Shown here piece after piece: positions 26,164 through 33,479 of a stretch of 33,479 nt of DNA; position 1 is the first letter of the stretch; each line of letters starts with the position of its first letter. The stretch is taken from the NCBI GenBank assembly GCA_016278285.1, contig JADQCD010000028.1, positions 1 through 33,479 of the forward strand, in the 5' to 3' direction. Source of the stretch: Actibacterium sp. (GTDB lineage Bacteria > Pseudomonadota > Alphaproteobacteria > Rhodobacterales > Rhodobacteraceae). Position numbers and translations under genes: made by a program. A model generated the notes under the pieces. It did no database searches, was not told the origin of the DNA, and saw only the letters and a list, made by a program, of their open reading frames with translations.

Positions 26164-27543
26164 TCAGGCGTCTGCGAAGGTCTTTGCGCCGACGATTTCG
26201 GTTGCGGTCGGGAAAAGCTCCAGCGGCTTTTCGACGGCCATGGTGTGGTTCAGCGTCCAGCGATGGGCCGGGCTGGCTGGCAGAACCTCGTCAAAGACGA
26301 AAGAGACGCCGCCGGCAGTGCCCTTCACGTCGGGTAGTCGGGCATAGAAAAGCTGCCGGGTGCCGGTAATCGCCACTTCCTCGGCCATCTCGGGGGTCGG
26401 CGCAACGCCCTGGACGACAACCAGCACCTCGTGCCCGGGCCTGTCGCGCAGCGGTTCCATTTCACCCATGATCCCGTCGCGACCGAAGACATTGAAATGC
26501 AGCTCCCAGCCTTCGGGGCCGAACCGTTCTTCGACCTGGCGGCGCCCCCAGGCCATCACCTCGTCCACATTTGAGATGGTATAGGGGTCGCGGATGCCGG
26601 CCATGCCGACATAGCGCTCGCCGACCTTGCCCGAGCCTTCCAGCTTTACCCTCAGTTCTTCCGCGGGAACGAAGCGCATGCCGGTCACGCGGGTGGTCTT
26701 GTCCGACACCTGCTCGTAATGGCAATCGGTCATGTCCAGCATCCCGCCGGCGACAAACTCATGATAGGGGTTGGACCGTTCGTACATCGCGTGCCCTGCG
26801 ACCGAGGCGACCGTGCAGCGCTGTTCGGGGTGCATGGCCGTGACCTCGACCCATTCGTCGGTGATCTCGCCCAGCACGGTTTCCTTCGCGCCGTAAGGCT
26901 CGGCGCAGAAGGACGCGCATTCCAGCACCTTGCCCAGGTAATAGGACTGCGCCTCGGGGAAGCCGTGATAAAGCGCGGGCGCGGCGAAAACCGCGCTGTC
27001 CGAACAGCGCCCCCCGATGATGACGTCGCATTTCTCCTCCAGCAGCGAAACGAAGGGATGCACGCCGGCCATTGCCACGATCCGCGTCGTCGCGTCGAGC
27101 TCGTCCTCGGTCAGGTCGTCACGGGCATCGAGCCCCTTGACCGCCGAACCGGAGCGGATCTTGCCGCGGACCAACTCCTTGTCCAGCTCCGAATAGAACC
27201 ATCCGATGCGGAAGGCCGGCAGGTTGTGACGCCTGGCGATGTCCCGGATCATCCCGACATACATGTCCACGCGCGAATTCGATCCGGTATCACCGGCCGA
27301 TCCGATGATCATCGGCACGCCCAGTTCCCGGGCAGCCAGCAGCATCTGTTCCAGGTCGTGTTCCTGCCAGGATGCGGGGCTGGCACAGGTGTCGCTGCCC
27401 AACGGCACCGGGCCGATATCGTCGCTGCCCGAATCCGCGGCGATGTAGTCCGGCTTTTCAGCCACGCCCAGGCGGAAGCTTTCGACCTTGAGCGGGGCAA
27501 ATCCCAGGTGGCCGTTCGGGCAAATGATCTTGAGCGATTTCAT
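26164..27543 (-). CDS. AtuA/DUF1446 family protein
   Basis: This 459-aa cytoplasmic protein belongs to DUF1446, named after AtuA of acyclic terpene utilisation in Pseudomonas. Visible landmarks are CPNGHLGFAP at the N-terminus, IAADSGSDDIGPVPLGS, IGSAGDTGSNSRVDMY, DVIIGGRCSDSAVFAAPAL and AGIRDPYTISNVDEVM. The reaction is not established. The acidic, glycine-rich N-terminal motifs suggest a metal or CoA/nucleotide site, but that is inference. I trim the ORF to ATG 27543, where GGAGAA precedes and homology starts. A sigma-54 promoter lies about 35 bp upstream. It leads a four-gene unit with DUF4387, gcdH and the CoA-transferase. Confidence 0.85.
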   Translation of the reverse strand: MKSLKIICPNGHLGFAPLKVESFRLGVAEKPDYIAADSGSDDIGPVPLGSDTCASPASWQEHDLEQMLLAARELGVPMIIGSAGDTGSNSRVDMYVGMIRDIARRHNLPAFRIGWFYSELDKELVRGKIRSGSAVKGLDARDDLTEDELDATTRIVAMAGVHPFVSLLEEKCDVIIGGRCSDSAVFAAPALYHGFPEAQSYYLGKVLECASFCAEPYGAKETVLGEITDEWVEVTAMHPEQRCTVASVAGHAMYERSNPYHEFVAGGMLDMTDCHYEQVSDKTTRVTGMRFVPAEELRVKLEGSGKVGERYVGMAGIRDPYTISNVDEVMAWGRRQVEERFGPEGWELHFNVFGRDGIMGEMEPLRDRPGHEVLVVVQGVAPTPEMAEEVAITGTRQLFYARLPDVKGTAGGVSFVFDEVLPASPAHRWTLNHTMAVEKPLELFPTATEIVGAKTFADA

Positions 27544-27576
27544 GAAGTTCTCCACAATTTTTTGTCGCTTCGTAAA

Positions 27577-27593
27577 TGCAAACTGCATGCCAA
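27577..27593 (-). promoter_or_regulatory. Sigma-54 (-24/-12) promoter of the AtuA-gcdH operon
   Basis: On the minus strand the sequence reads TTGGCATGCAGTTTGCA, that is TGGCAT (27592-27587), five bases, TTGC (27581-27578). This matches the RpoN consensus TGGCAC-N5-TTGC at all but one core base, with exact spacing. The predicted start leaves a leader of about 25 nt before ATG 27543. A sigma-54 activator gene lies immediately upstream. Confidence 0.78.
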
Positions 27594-27663
27594 CGTCAGA
27601 AAACCAGCCAAGTAGCTGTTGCAACTTTATTTTTCACATCCTGTTTCCGGAAAAAATGCGGAC

Positions 27664-27684
27664 TCGCGCGCGGAACACGCGCGA
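27664..27684 (-). terminator. Possible terminator after the sigma-54 activator gene
   Basis: TCGCGCG, 7-base loop and CGCGCGA form a perfect 7-bp stem 12 bp past the activator's stop. On the minus strand it is followed after about eight bases by TTTTTT. This would separate the activator transcript from the sigma-54 promoter downstream. The T-run is further from the stem than usual. Confidence 0.4.
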
Positions 27685-27695
27685 CGGTGAAAATT

Positions 27696-28700
27696 TCACG
27701 CGCCGCGCATTTCCAGTTTTATCATCTGGTGACGCAGGGCATGACGACTGATCTTCAGCATTGCCGCCGCCTCCTGCATGTTGTGCCCCGTGGCCGACAG
27801 CGCATGCGCGATCAGCTCGCGCTGAAAGTCCGCCGTCGCCTCATGAAACCCGTGGGGATACGCCGAGCCGGCGATTGTTTCCTCCACGCTCGGGACGGTG
27901 TCGCGGCCGGCGCGGACGGTGCGCAGGATCCGGTCGGGCATATGCCGCGGTAGAACCTCATCGTCGTCTTCCAGGATAAAGATTCGCTCCAGCAGATTCT
28001 CCAGTTCGCGCACGTTTCCCGGCCAGGGGTATTTCAGGAATATCTCGCGCACTTCAGGCGACAAACCGCTGATATTGCGATCATATTGCCGGTTGAACCT
28101 GTCGATGAAATGCCGCGAGAGAACCAGAACATCTTCGCCCCGCTCGCGCAGCGGCGGAATATTGAGCGCGACGACCTGAAGCCGATAGTAAAGATCCTCT
28201 CGGAAATTCCCGGCCTTGACCTCTGACAACAGAACCTTGTTCGTCGCGGCGATGAAACGCACGTCCACCGGCGTCATGCGCACCGCACCGACTCGCCGAA
28301 ACTGATAGGTGTCCAGCAGCGACAGTAGCTTGGCCTGCAAGGTCAGCTCCAGCTCGCGGATCTCGTCAAGGAAGATCGAGCCGTGATTGGCGGCCTCGAC
28401 CAGTCCGATCTTGCGTTCGACCGCGCCGGTGAAGGCCCCCTTCTCGTGGCCGAAAAGTTCCGATTCCATCAGGTTGGCCGGGATGGCGGCACAGTTTATG
28501 TCGACGAATTCCTTGTTCGCGCGCGATGATTTGGCGTGGACGATGCGGGCGACCAGACCCTTGCCCGTGCCGGTCTCGCCATAGATCAGAACCGTCCGGG
28601 CCGGGCTTTTCGCCACCCGGTCCATCAGCCCCTGCAGGTTGCGGATGCTCTCGTGTTCGCCGATCAGCCTGTTCGAATAATCCGCCATTGCCCGTCCCAT
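27696..28700 (-). CDS. Sigma-54-dependent activator without sensor domain (PspF-like layout)
   Basis: This 334-aa bacterial enhancer-binding protein has an AAA+ domain starting within the first dozen residues. Walker A is GETGTGKG (41-48), the sigma-54 contact loop GAFTGA is at 88-93, Walker B is IFLDEIREL, and the arginine-finger region is [11 protein letters not shown]-terminal Fis-type helix-turn-helix follows ([20 protein letters not shown]). There is no receiver, GAF, PAS or V4R domain, so it is either constitutively active or controlled in trans, as PspF is by PspA. It begins 12 bp after the C45 hydrolase gene and thus belongs to the transporter operon. It is the obvious activator for the sigma-54 promoter just downstream. 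Confidence 0.9.
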   Translation of the reverse strand: MGRAMADYSNRLIGEHESIRNLQGLMDRVAKSPARTVLIYGETGTGKGLVARIVHAKSSRANKEFVDINCAAIPANLMESELFGHEKGAFTGAVERKIGLVEAANHGSIFLDEIRELELTLQAKLLSLLDTYQFRRVGAVRMTPVDVRFIAATNKVLLSEVKAGNFREDLYYRLQVVALNIPPLRERGEDVLVLSRHFIDRFNRQYDRNISGLSPEVREIFLKYPWPGNVRELENLLERIFILEDDDEVLPRHMPDRILRTVRAGRDTVPSVEETIAGSAYPHGFHEATADFQRELIAHALSATGHNMQEAAAMLKISRHALRHQMIKLEMRGA

Positions 28701-28712
28701 CGGTTTCCCCCG

Positions 28713-29813
28713 TCAGGACGTCAGCGCGATACTTTGCCATTCGCCCGAACAGGGATTGTCGAGGCAAACATACATCAGGCGCGACCGACAGCAATAAACC
28801 ACACCGGACAGGGTGCGCGTGCCCGAGGCGCCACCATGCTGGCACAACGGCGCGAGGGCGGGATCATCGCCGTCGCGATGCTGCGCCATGAGCCGGGCCG
28901 CGTCCCCGACGCCCCATGCCTGCCGGGGCAGTATCCGGTCCAGAAATCCCCGCCGGTCGAGCGAACTGTCCTCGATGGAACTGCGCCGATCAACCAGCGT
29001 TTGCGGTGCCAGCGCCGTGGTCGTGAAATGGTTGGTGCGGCAGACCAGTGGCGCGGTTTCCACCGACACACCCTCTGCGCCCAGCTCAACCGCGGCCACC
29101 TCGCCGGCCGCATCGGCCAACACCAGCGTGCCACCCCCTGCATGGCGCAGGTCCCGGATCATCGACACCGCCGCACCGACGCTGGCCGTTTCGGTCAGCA
29201 GGCGGGTCATCAGGAAATAGCGCAGCCAGCCGACGGCGTGTTGCGTCACACCGACTTGCGTGTCCACCACGGCCAGGCCGGCAGCGTTCATCCCGCTGGA
29301 ATAGGCCCCCGGGCTGCCGAGACTGCCCAGACACAGCATCGGCCCGTGCTTCAGATCGGGTCCCTCATGGCGGAATACCCTTTGAATACCCGCGTGTCCG
29401 CCAGAAAAATCACGATTCTTGACGGCTAGCGGCCCGTCCGGCCCGTCCGACACGGCCCAGGCGCTGCAGCCGTCGGATGTTCCGCCCTGCGCCTGCGCCA
29501 GATCTCGCAGGGTGCCCAGATGAAGATGCTGGAAAAGCGCATCCTCCGGCAAATCGAACCCCGCGGCGATACCGGCTAGCTCGGCCATCGCGTCGGCGCA
29601 TTCGCTCCGGGCGAATGATTTTTGACGATCGAGATAGGCGCGCGCCGCATCACCCAGAAGGCCATTCTCGCGCGCCGCGGCGATCCGGTCGCGGGTGAGC
29701 TGGCGCACCTCCTGCCAGATGTTTGTCCCCGCAGTAATCTGCGCCTCTCCCCGCTCGAAGGGGGTGCCAACCAGTGGCAGAACGGCATCCTGGTCTGCGG
29801 CGCGCACCCTCAT
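28713..29813 (-). CDS. C45-type Ntn hydrolase/acyltransferase (isopenicillin N acyltransferase-like)
   Basis: This 366-aa protein resembles the C45 autoproteolytic acyltransferases/hydrolases related to acyl-CoA:6-aminopenicillanate acyltransferase. The likely self-cleavage site is Gly-Cys in GTSDGCSAWAV, making Cys116 the new N-terminal nucleophile, with VKNRDF following as usual. C-terminal landmarks are CRTNHFTT and GTRTLSGVVYC. Such enzymes cleave or form amide bonds; the substrate is unknown. No signal peptide is seen, so it acts in the cytoplasm on imported material. I trim the ORF to ATG 29813, which overlaps the ATPase stop as ATGA. The position inside an oligopeptide-type ABC operon suggests it hydrolyses the imported compound. 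Confidence 0.8.
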   Translation of the reverse strand: MRVRAADQDAVLPLVGTPFERGEAQITAGTNIWQEVRQLTRDRIAAARENGLLGDAARAYLDRQKSFARSECADAMAELAGIAAGFDLPEDALFQHLHLGTLRDLAQAQGGTSDGCSAWAVSDGPDGPLAVKNRDFSGGHAGIQRVFRHEGPDLKHGPMLCLGSLGSPGAYSSGMNAAGLAVVDTQVGVTQHAVGWLRYFLMTRLLTETASVGAAVSMIRDLRHAGGGTLVLADAAGEVAAVELGAEGVSVETAPLVCRTNHFTTTALAPQTLVDRRSSIEDSSLDRRGFLDRILPRQAWGVGDAARLMAQHRDGDDPALAPLCQHGGASGTRTLSGVVYCCRSRLMYVCLDNPCSGEWQSIALTS

Positions 29814-30838
29814 GTCCCGACCGGATCCAGAAGCGACAGATTTTCGTTCAGCCGGTGGCAGGCGGCCTGATGTCCGTTGCCGACCCGTTCCGTGACGGGC
29901 GCCTGACGCCGGCAGATGTCGATCGCCAGCGGGCACCTTGTGTGGAATTTGCAGCCCGAGGGCGGCGACAGCGGCGAGGGCAGATCGCCGGTCAGGCGGA
30001 CGCGCGCCTTGCGGACCCCGGCGTCCACCTCTGGCACCGCCGACATCAGGCTTTGCGTATAAGGGTGGCGCGGTCCCGTCAGAATCGACTCGACGGGCCC
30101 CATTTCAACGATCTCGCCCAGATACATCACGGCAACCCGGTCGCTGAGATATCCGATCACCGAAATATCGTGCGAGATGAAGAGATAGGTCAGGCCCATT
30201 TCCTGCTTCAGATCGGTCAGCAGTTCGATGATCTGCGCCTGGATCGACACGTCAAGCGCCGAGACAGGTTCATCGCAGACGATGAATTCCGGGTTGCTGA
30301 CCAGCGCGCGGGCAATGCCGATACGCTGGCGCTGTCCGCCCGAGAACTGATGCGGGTAGCGGTCCAGATGCGCCGATTTCAGGCCCACTTTCTCGACCAT
30401 CGCGACGACCTTGTCTCGCGCCTCGGTGGGGGTCTTCGTCAGCCCGTGCAGTTTCAGCGGCAGACCCACGATCTCGGCCACGGTGCGACGCGGATTGAGC
30501 GAGGCATAGGGATCCTGAAAGATGATCTGCATCCGCCGGCGCATCGCCTTCATGGCCGCGTCGTCCAGCCCGGTCACGTCCACCCCGTCGAAAACGACCT
30601 TGCCCGCCGAAGGCTCGTGCAACCGCAGTATAGACCGGCCCAGCGTGGACTTGCCGCAGCCGCTTTCGCCGATCAGGCCCAGGATCTCGCCCGGCCTGAC
30701 GCCGAAACTGACATCGCTGACGGCCTGGACGCGCGTCTGCTTGCGACCCGAAAGACGGTCGGCCAGATTGTGCCGCCCCAGATAAGTCTTGGACAGTCGC
30801 TGAACGTCCAGCAAAGCTGTATCGGCTTGCGCGATCAT
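29810..30838 (-). CDS. Oligopeptide/dipeptide ABC transporter ATPase, OppF/DppF type
   Basis: This 342-aa ATPase has Walker A GESGCGKST, signature FSGGQRQRIGIARAL and Walker B FIVCDEPVSALD. The C-terminal oligopeptide extension ends in the cysteine cluster CKFHTRCPLAIDIC. The ORF runs to 31162, but the upstream part is the other ATPase in another frame; ATG 30838 overlaps the preceding stop as ATGA. The N-terminal segment with a longer insertion before Walker A (GRHNLADRLSGRKQT) is typical of the F-type subunit. It energises import with its D-type partner. Confidence 0.92.
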   Translation of the reverse strand: MIAQADTALLDVQRLSKTYLGRHNLADRLSGRKQTRVQAVSDVSFGVRPGEILGLIGESGCGKSTLGRSILRLHEPSAGKVVFDGVDVTGLDDAAMKAMRRRMQIIFQDPYASLNPRRTVAEIVGLPLKLHGLTKTPTEARDKVVAMVEKVGLKSAHLDRYPHQFSGGQRQRIGIARALVSNPEFIVCDEPVSALDVSIQAQIIELLTDLKQEMGLTYLFISHDISVIGYLSDRVAVMYLGEIVEMGPVESILTGPRHPYTQSLMSAVPEVDAGVRKARVRLTGDLPSPLSPPSGCKFHTRCPLAIDICRRQAPVTERVGNGHQAACHRLNENLSLLDPVGT

Positions 30839-31860
30839 ACCTCGGCCTCCTGTCTGGTCGCGGCGTTCTCGACCCGGATGCAGCGCGCCATACGCCGCGG
30901 GCCGGCCGGTTGCATCGCGATGTTCTTCAGACAGTCCGGCCCCGCCAGCGGGCAGCGCGAATAGAACCGGCATTGCGGCGGCAGGTCGATGAGGTCGGGC
31001 ACCTGCCCCTGGATCGGATGTATCCGTTCGCCCCGCAGCGCCGGGCGCGGAATCGAGGCCAGAAGCCCCTTTGTATAGGGGTGCTGCGGTGCCGAGATCA
31101 CATCGCGTGTCGGCCCCTGCTCGACCACCTGGCCGGCATACATCACCATCACCCTCTCGCAATGCTCGGCCACGACGCCCAGATCGTGGGTGATCAGAAC
31201 GACGCTCATGCCCAGCCGGGCGCGAATGTCGCTGATCAGTTCCAGCACCTGCGCCTGGATCGTCACGTCCAGCGCGGTCGTCGGCTCGTCCGCGATCAGC
31301 AACTTGGGACGCGAGGCCAGCGCGATGGCGATCATGATGCGCTGGCGCATCCCGCCCGAGAATTCATGCGGATACTGGCGCAGACGTTCCCCTGGCGAGG
31401 GAATGCCGACAAGGCCCAGCATCTCGACCGCCCGCTCACGGATCGCGCGGCGGCGCGCGGCGCCGCGCGCGGGAAGCTCCTCGTCATGGGCCTCCAGCAC
31501 CTCGCGGATCTGCTCGCCCACGGTCAGCGCGGGGTTGAGCGCGGTCAGGGCGTCCTGCATGGTCATGGCGATGTCGCGGCCACGGATCGCGCGCATCTGG
31601 CCCGGGCCGAGCGCGCGCAGGTCCTGCCCCTCGAAAATGATCGATCCGGCGTCGATCCGTCCCGGCGCGCGCACCAGCCCCATCACCGACCCGAATGTGA
31701 CGCTCTTGCCCGATCCGGATTCGCCCACGACGCCCAGGCACTCGCCCCGGCGCACGGTCACATCCACCCCGTCCACCGCGCAGACGACGCCCGCGCGCGT
31801 ATCGAAGACCGTCCTCAGGCCGGACACTTCCAGCAGGGTGTTCTCGTCGTTCTGCATCAT
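30835..31860 (-). CDS. Oligopeptide/dipeptide ABC transporter ATPase, OppD/DppD type
   Basis: This 341-aa ATPase has Walker A GESGSGKSVTF, signature FSGGMRQRIMIAIAL and Walker B LLIADEPTTALD. The OppD-type C-terminal region has CRFYSRCPLAGPDC. The start is ATG 31860 (MMQNDENTLL), overlapping the permease stop; the ORF extension to 32244 is permease sequence in another frame. All junctions in this operon are ATGA overlaps, which implies coupled translation and balanced subunits. Confidence 0.92.
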   Translation of the reverse strand: MMQNDENTLLEVSGLRTVFDTRAGVVCAVDGVDVTVRRGECLGVVGESGSGKSVTFGSVMGLVRAPGRIDAGSIIFEGQDLRALGPGQMRAIRGRDIAMTMQDALTALNPALTVGEQIREVLEAHDEELPARGAARRRAIRERAVEMLGLVGIPSPGERLRQYPHEFSGGMRQRIMIAIALASRPKLLIADEPTTALDVTIQAQVLELISDIRARLGMSVVLITHDLGVVAEHCERVMVMYAGQVVEQGPTRDVISAPQHPYTKGLLASIPRPALRGERIHPIQGQVPDLIDLPPQCRFYSRCPLAGPDCLKNIAMQPAGPRRMARCIRVENAATRQEAEV

Positions 31861-32762
31861 TCGTGGAACCTCGGATCGAAGGCATCGCGCAGGCCCTGAC
31901 TTGCAACATTGATCCCCAGCACCAGCAAGAGGATCGCGATGCCGGGAAAGGTGCTGACCCACCAGGATTGCATGATGAAGGCGCGGCCATCGGCGACCAT
32001 CGCACCCCAGGACGCGGTCGGCGGCTGCACGCCCAGCCCCAGAAAGCTCAGGCTCGCCTCCAGAATGATCACATGGGCCATGCGGATGGTCGACACGACG
32101 ATAACCGGCGACAGGATGTTGGGAAGGATCTCGCGCATCATGATGTGCCGGCTGGATGCCCCGAGTGCGCGGGCGGCTTCGACATATTCCAGTTCGCGCG
32201 TGGCCAGCGTCTCGCCCCGCACGACGCGGCAGGGGATCACCCATTCCTTGTAGACCAGCGCCAGGATGATGTTGATCAGTCCCGGCCCCATCATCGCCAT
32301 CAGGCCGATCGCGAAGATCAGATAGGGAAAGCCCAGAAGGATATCGACAACGCGCGAGATGACGGTGTCCACCCAGCCGCGCAGGAATCCCGCCGCCAGC
32401 CCGGCGACGATGCCGATCGTCGTGGCGACCAGGACGACCGCGGCACCGACGAATATCGAGATGCGCGCGCCATAGATGATGCGCGAAAGGATATCGCGGC
32501 CCAGTGCGTCGCAGCCCAGAAGATAGGCCCAGTCGCCGCCTTCCTGCCAGGCCGGCGGCTGCAGGCGCCGGAACAGGTCGGTGACGTTGGGATCATGCGG
32601 CGCGATGAAAGGCGCGAAGACGGCCATCAGGACGAACAGCAGCACGACCACGGCGCTGCCAAGCGCAAGCCGGTTCTCGGCAAAGGTCGCCATGTTCCGG
32701 CGGAAGATCGAATTCACCACCGGATCCGCCGATGCGGCCGGGCCGTTGTCGATGGCTGTCAT
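31857..32762 (-). CDS. Oligopeptide/dipeptide ABC transporter permease, DppC type
   Basis: This 301-aa inner-membrane permease has an N-terminal cytoplasmic stretch, a first helix (ALGSAVVVLLFVLMAVFAPF), the family segment GCDALGRDILSRIIYGARIS, and the cytoplasmic EAA loop EYVEAARALGASSRHIM followed by LPNILSPVIV. These are all typical of DppC/OppC. Its ATG overlaps the stop of the DppB-type gene. It forms the pore with the next protein. Substrate cannot be told from the permease. Confidence 0.92.
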   Translation of the reverse strand: MTAIDNGPAASADPVVNSIFRRNMATFAENRLALGSAVVVLLFVLMAVFAPFIAPHDPNVTDLFRRLQPPAWQEGGDWAYLLGCDALGRDILSRIIYGARISIFVGAAVVLVATTIGIVAGLAAGFLRGWVDTVISRVVDILLGFPYLIFAIGLMAMMGPGLINIILALVYKEWVIPCRVVRGETLATRELEYVEAARALGASSRHIMMREILPNILSPVIVVSTIRMAHVIILEASLSFLGLGVQPPTASWGAMVADGRAFIMQSWWVSTFPGIAILLLVLGINVASQGLRDAFDPRFHE

Positions 32763-33479
32763 AGCTTCACCCTCGGGTTAAGGACGGTGTAAAGAATGTC
32801 GGCCACGAAATTCAGCAGCACATAGGTCAGCGCGTAGAACAGCACGGCGGCCTGCACCAACGGGTAATTCCGCACGAAGATGCTTTCGACGACCAGCCGA
32901 CCCAGACCCGGCCAGCCGAAGACCGTTTCGACGATCATGTTGCCGCCCAGCAGTGAACCCGTTTCGATCGCCGCCACCGACACGGTCGGGATCAGCGCGT
33001 TCTTGAGGGCATGACGAAACAGGATGCGATTGCGCCGCAGGCCCTTTGCCTCGGCGAAGGTGACATAATCCTGGCGCATCACTTCCAGCATGGATGTCCG
33101 CGTGACCCGCATCAGGATCGCGGTCATGGGCAGACCCAGCGTGATCGCCGGCAGAATGATGTGCGACAAGGCATCGAGGAACGCATCGGGACGGCCGCGC
33201 AACAACGTGTCGATCAACAGGAAATGGGTGATCGGCTCGATCTCGCTGGAAAACCCGATCCGCCCGGATACCGGCAGAAGCTGAAGCTGCACCGCGAACA
33301 GCATAAGCAGCAGGATACCGAACCAGAACCCCGGCAACGAGACCCCCAGCAGGGAGCCGACTGTCGCCAGGCGGTCGGTTATGGAATTCTTCTTGATCGC
33401 GGCCACGACCCCCAGCGGGATCGCTGTGACCAGCGCGATGATAAGCGCCACGAGGCTGAGCTCGATGGTCGCGGGCAAC
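32759..33479 (-). CDS. Oligopeptide/dipeptide ABC transporter permease, DppB type (5' part outside the window)
   Basis: The visible 240 codons (including the stop) are the C-terminal part of a DppB/OppB permease that continues past the window edge. The ORF's TTG start at 33478 is just where the window begins. The EAA loop DYVTFAEAKGLRRNRILFRHALKNALIP and the final FVADILYTVLNPRVKL are diagnostic. The substrate-binding protein, which would reveal the ligand class, is expected upstream and is not visible. Confidence 0.92.
   Translation of the reverse strand, partial: LPATIELSLVALIIALVTAIPLGVVAAIKKNSITDRLATVGSLLGVSLPGFWFGILLLMLFAVQLQLLPVSGRIGFSSEIEPITHFLLIDTLLRGRPDAFLDALSHIILPAITLGLPMTAILMRVTRTSMLEVMRQDYVTFAEAKGLRRNRILFRHALKNALIPTVSVAAIETGSLLGGNMIVETVFGWPGLGRLVVESIFVRNYPLVQAAVLFYALTYVLLNFVADILYTVLNPRVKL

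Noticed and set aside
30839-32244. Long N-terminal extensions of the two Opp ATPase ORFs
   Set aside because: Both extensions are out-of-frame readings of the preceding genes. ATGA-overlapping starts at 30838 and 31860 fit the family N-termini.

Overview
The window is a gene-dense, high-GC stretch of about 33.5 kb from an alphaproteobacterium, most likely Rhodobacteraceae/Paracoccaceae. The support is the ethylmalonyl-CoA pathway pair (ccr, ecm), an H-NS/HvrA-type nucleoid protein, a TSUP permease paired with a TIGR02186 protein, and the general style (short gaps, TGATG/ATGA junctions, occasional TTG/GTG starts). I see no rRNA, tRNA, CRISPR array, IS element or prophage. After trimming ORFs to real starts, no gene-free stretch exceeds 300 bases.

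Layout. (1) 1-5272: tail of a probable tsaB, a RimI-like acetyltransferase, then a complete BMP-type nucleoside ABC transporter. (2) 5337-7012: a TSUP anion exporter and TIGR02186 membrane protein, convergent with a RecD-like helicase and a 62-aa ORF (7017-8789, minus). (3) 8908-14178: ccr (minus), a PlsB-like acyltransferase (minus), ecm (plus) and acylphosphatase. (4) 14342-17572: H-NS-like protein, deoD and an SHMT-like PLP enzyme in a tight plus-strand run, convergent with a DUF1989 gene. (5) 17617-19628: ychF (minus) and trpA (plus). (6) 19639-23351: a copper module with copA-cueR (minus) diverging from copZ-DUF302 (plus). The two promoters between them carry CueR-like 19-bp spacers and a 13-bp exact inverted repeat. 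(7) 23482-33479: ten consecutive minus-strand genes. In transcription order these are oligopeptide-type ABC transporter (permease, permease, ATPase, ATPase), C45-type N-terminal-nucleophile hydrolase, PspF-like sigma-54 activator without a sensor domain, AtuA/DUF1446, DUF4387, a glutaryl-CoA dehydrogenase-type enzyme and a class III CoA-transferase.

How they work together. Block 7 is the best candidate for an undescribed system. Import of an amide or peptide-like compound, its hydrolysis, CoA activation and oxidation/decarboxylation are all encoded in one run. A strong-looking -24/-12 (sigma-54) promoter lies directly before the AtuA gene and just after the sigma-54 activator gene. The substrate is not known from sequence; the pathway is inference. 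Block 3 belongs to acetyl-CoA/C2 assimilation, and the ccr and ecm upstream regions share an 11-of-14 motif. Block 6 is ordinary copper homeostasis with an added DUF302 gene.

All functional calls are from reading the translated sequence; no database search was run.
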